Below are positions 5,706 to 5,754 of a stretch of DNA of 5,754 bases, piece by piece. Under the pieces are notes generated by a model. The model did not search any database. It saw only the letters and a list, made by a program, of their open reading frames with translations, and was not told the origin of the DNA. Made by a program: the position numbers and the translations under genes. This DNA is from CAMEON01 sp964427175 (GTDB lineage: Bacteria; Bacillota; Clostridia; Oscillospirales; CAG-272). The first letter of the stretch is position 1, and each line of letters opens with the position of its first letter. The stretch lies in NCBI GenBank assembly GCA_964427175.1, contig CAYRTP010000163.1:1-5754 (forward strand), in the 5' to 3' direction.

Positions 5706-5754
5706 GTTATAATATATTTGCCATCCGTAGTACACCAGCCAGATGTACACGGCA

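Overview
The window is a compact, gene-dense stretch of GC-rich bacterial chromosome (by eye near 60% GC). Four genes lie on the plus strand and converge on one long gene on the minus strand. The gene set (a YmdB-type metallophosphoesterase, a DegV-family fatty-acid-binding protein, a TraX-family membrane protein and RecG), the purine-rich ribosome binding sites and the extended -10 promoter point to a Firmicute. A high-GC Clostridia member of the Oscillospiraceae/gut type is my best guess, by protein resemblance only. I see no mobile element, CRISPR array, rRNA or tRNA.

Layout. Bases 1-164 are an AT-rich leader with a small cluster of competing GC hairpins at the left edge and a weak candidate promoter. 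Bases 165-839 encode a four-helix membrane protein of unknown function, followed after 37 nt by a YmdB-like phosphodiesterase (877-1653); these two are probably cotranscribed. A 138-nt gap holds an extended -10 promoter and an unusual leader, in which a perfect 7-bp hairpin separates the only good Shine-Dalgarno sequence from the start codon of the DegV-family gene (1792-2655). A TraX-family membrane protein (2667-3437) follows after 11 nt and is probably cotranscribed and translationally coupled. Bases 3438-3529 hold a small hairpin and then a perfect 19-bp inverted repeat with a 3-nt loop between the convergent ends. recG fills 3530-5695 on the minus strand; 59 bp upstream of it remain before the window ends.

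How the genes may fit together. The DegV-family protein should present a fatty acid to a FakA-type kinase, which is not in this window. YmdB enzymes hydrolyse cyclic nucleotides and affect cell-state decisions in Bacillus. RecG remodels stalled replication forks and recombination intermediates. This is mostly ordinary housekeeping chromosome and I did not find a clear new biological system. The observations most worth a second look are the hairpin between ribosome binding site and start codon of the DegV gene, the long perfect convergent hairpin, the codon-usage contrast of the DegV gene, the altered TRG-region loop of RecG, and the unresolved right edge.
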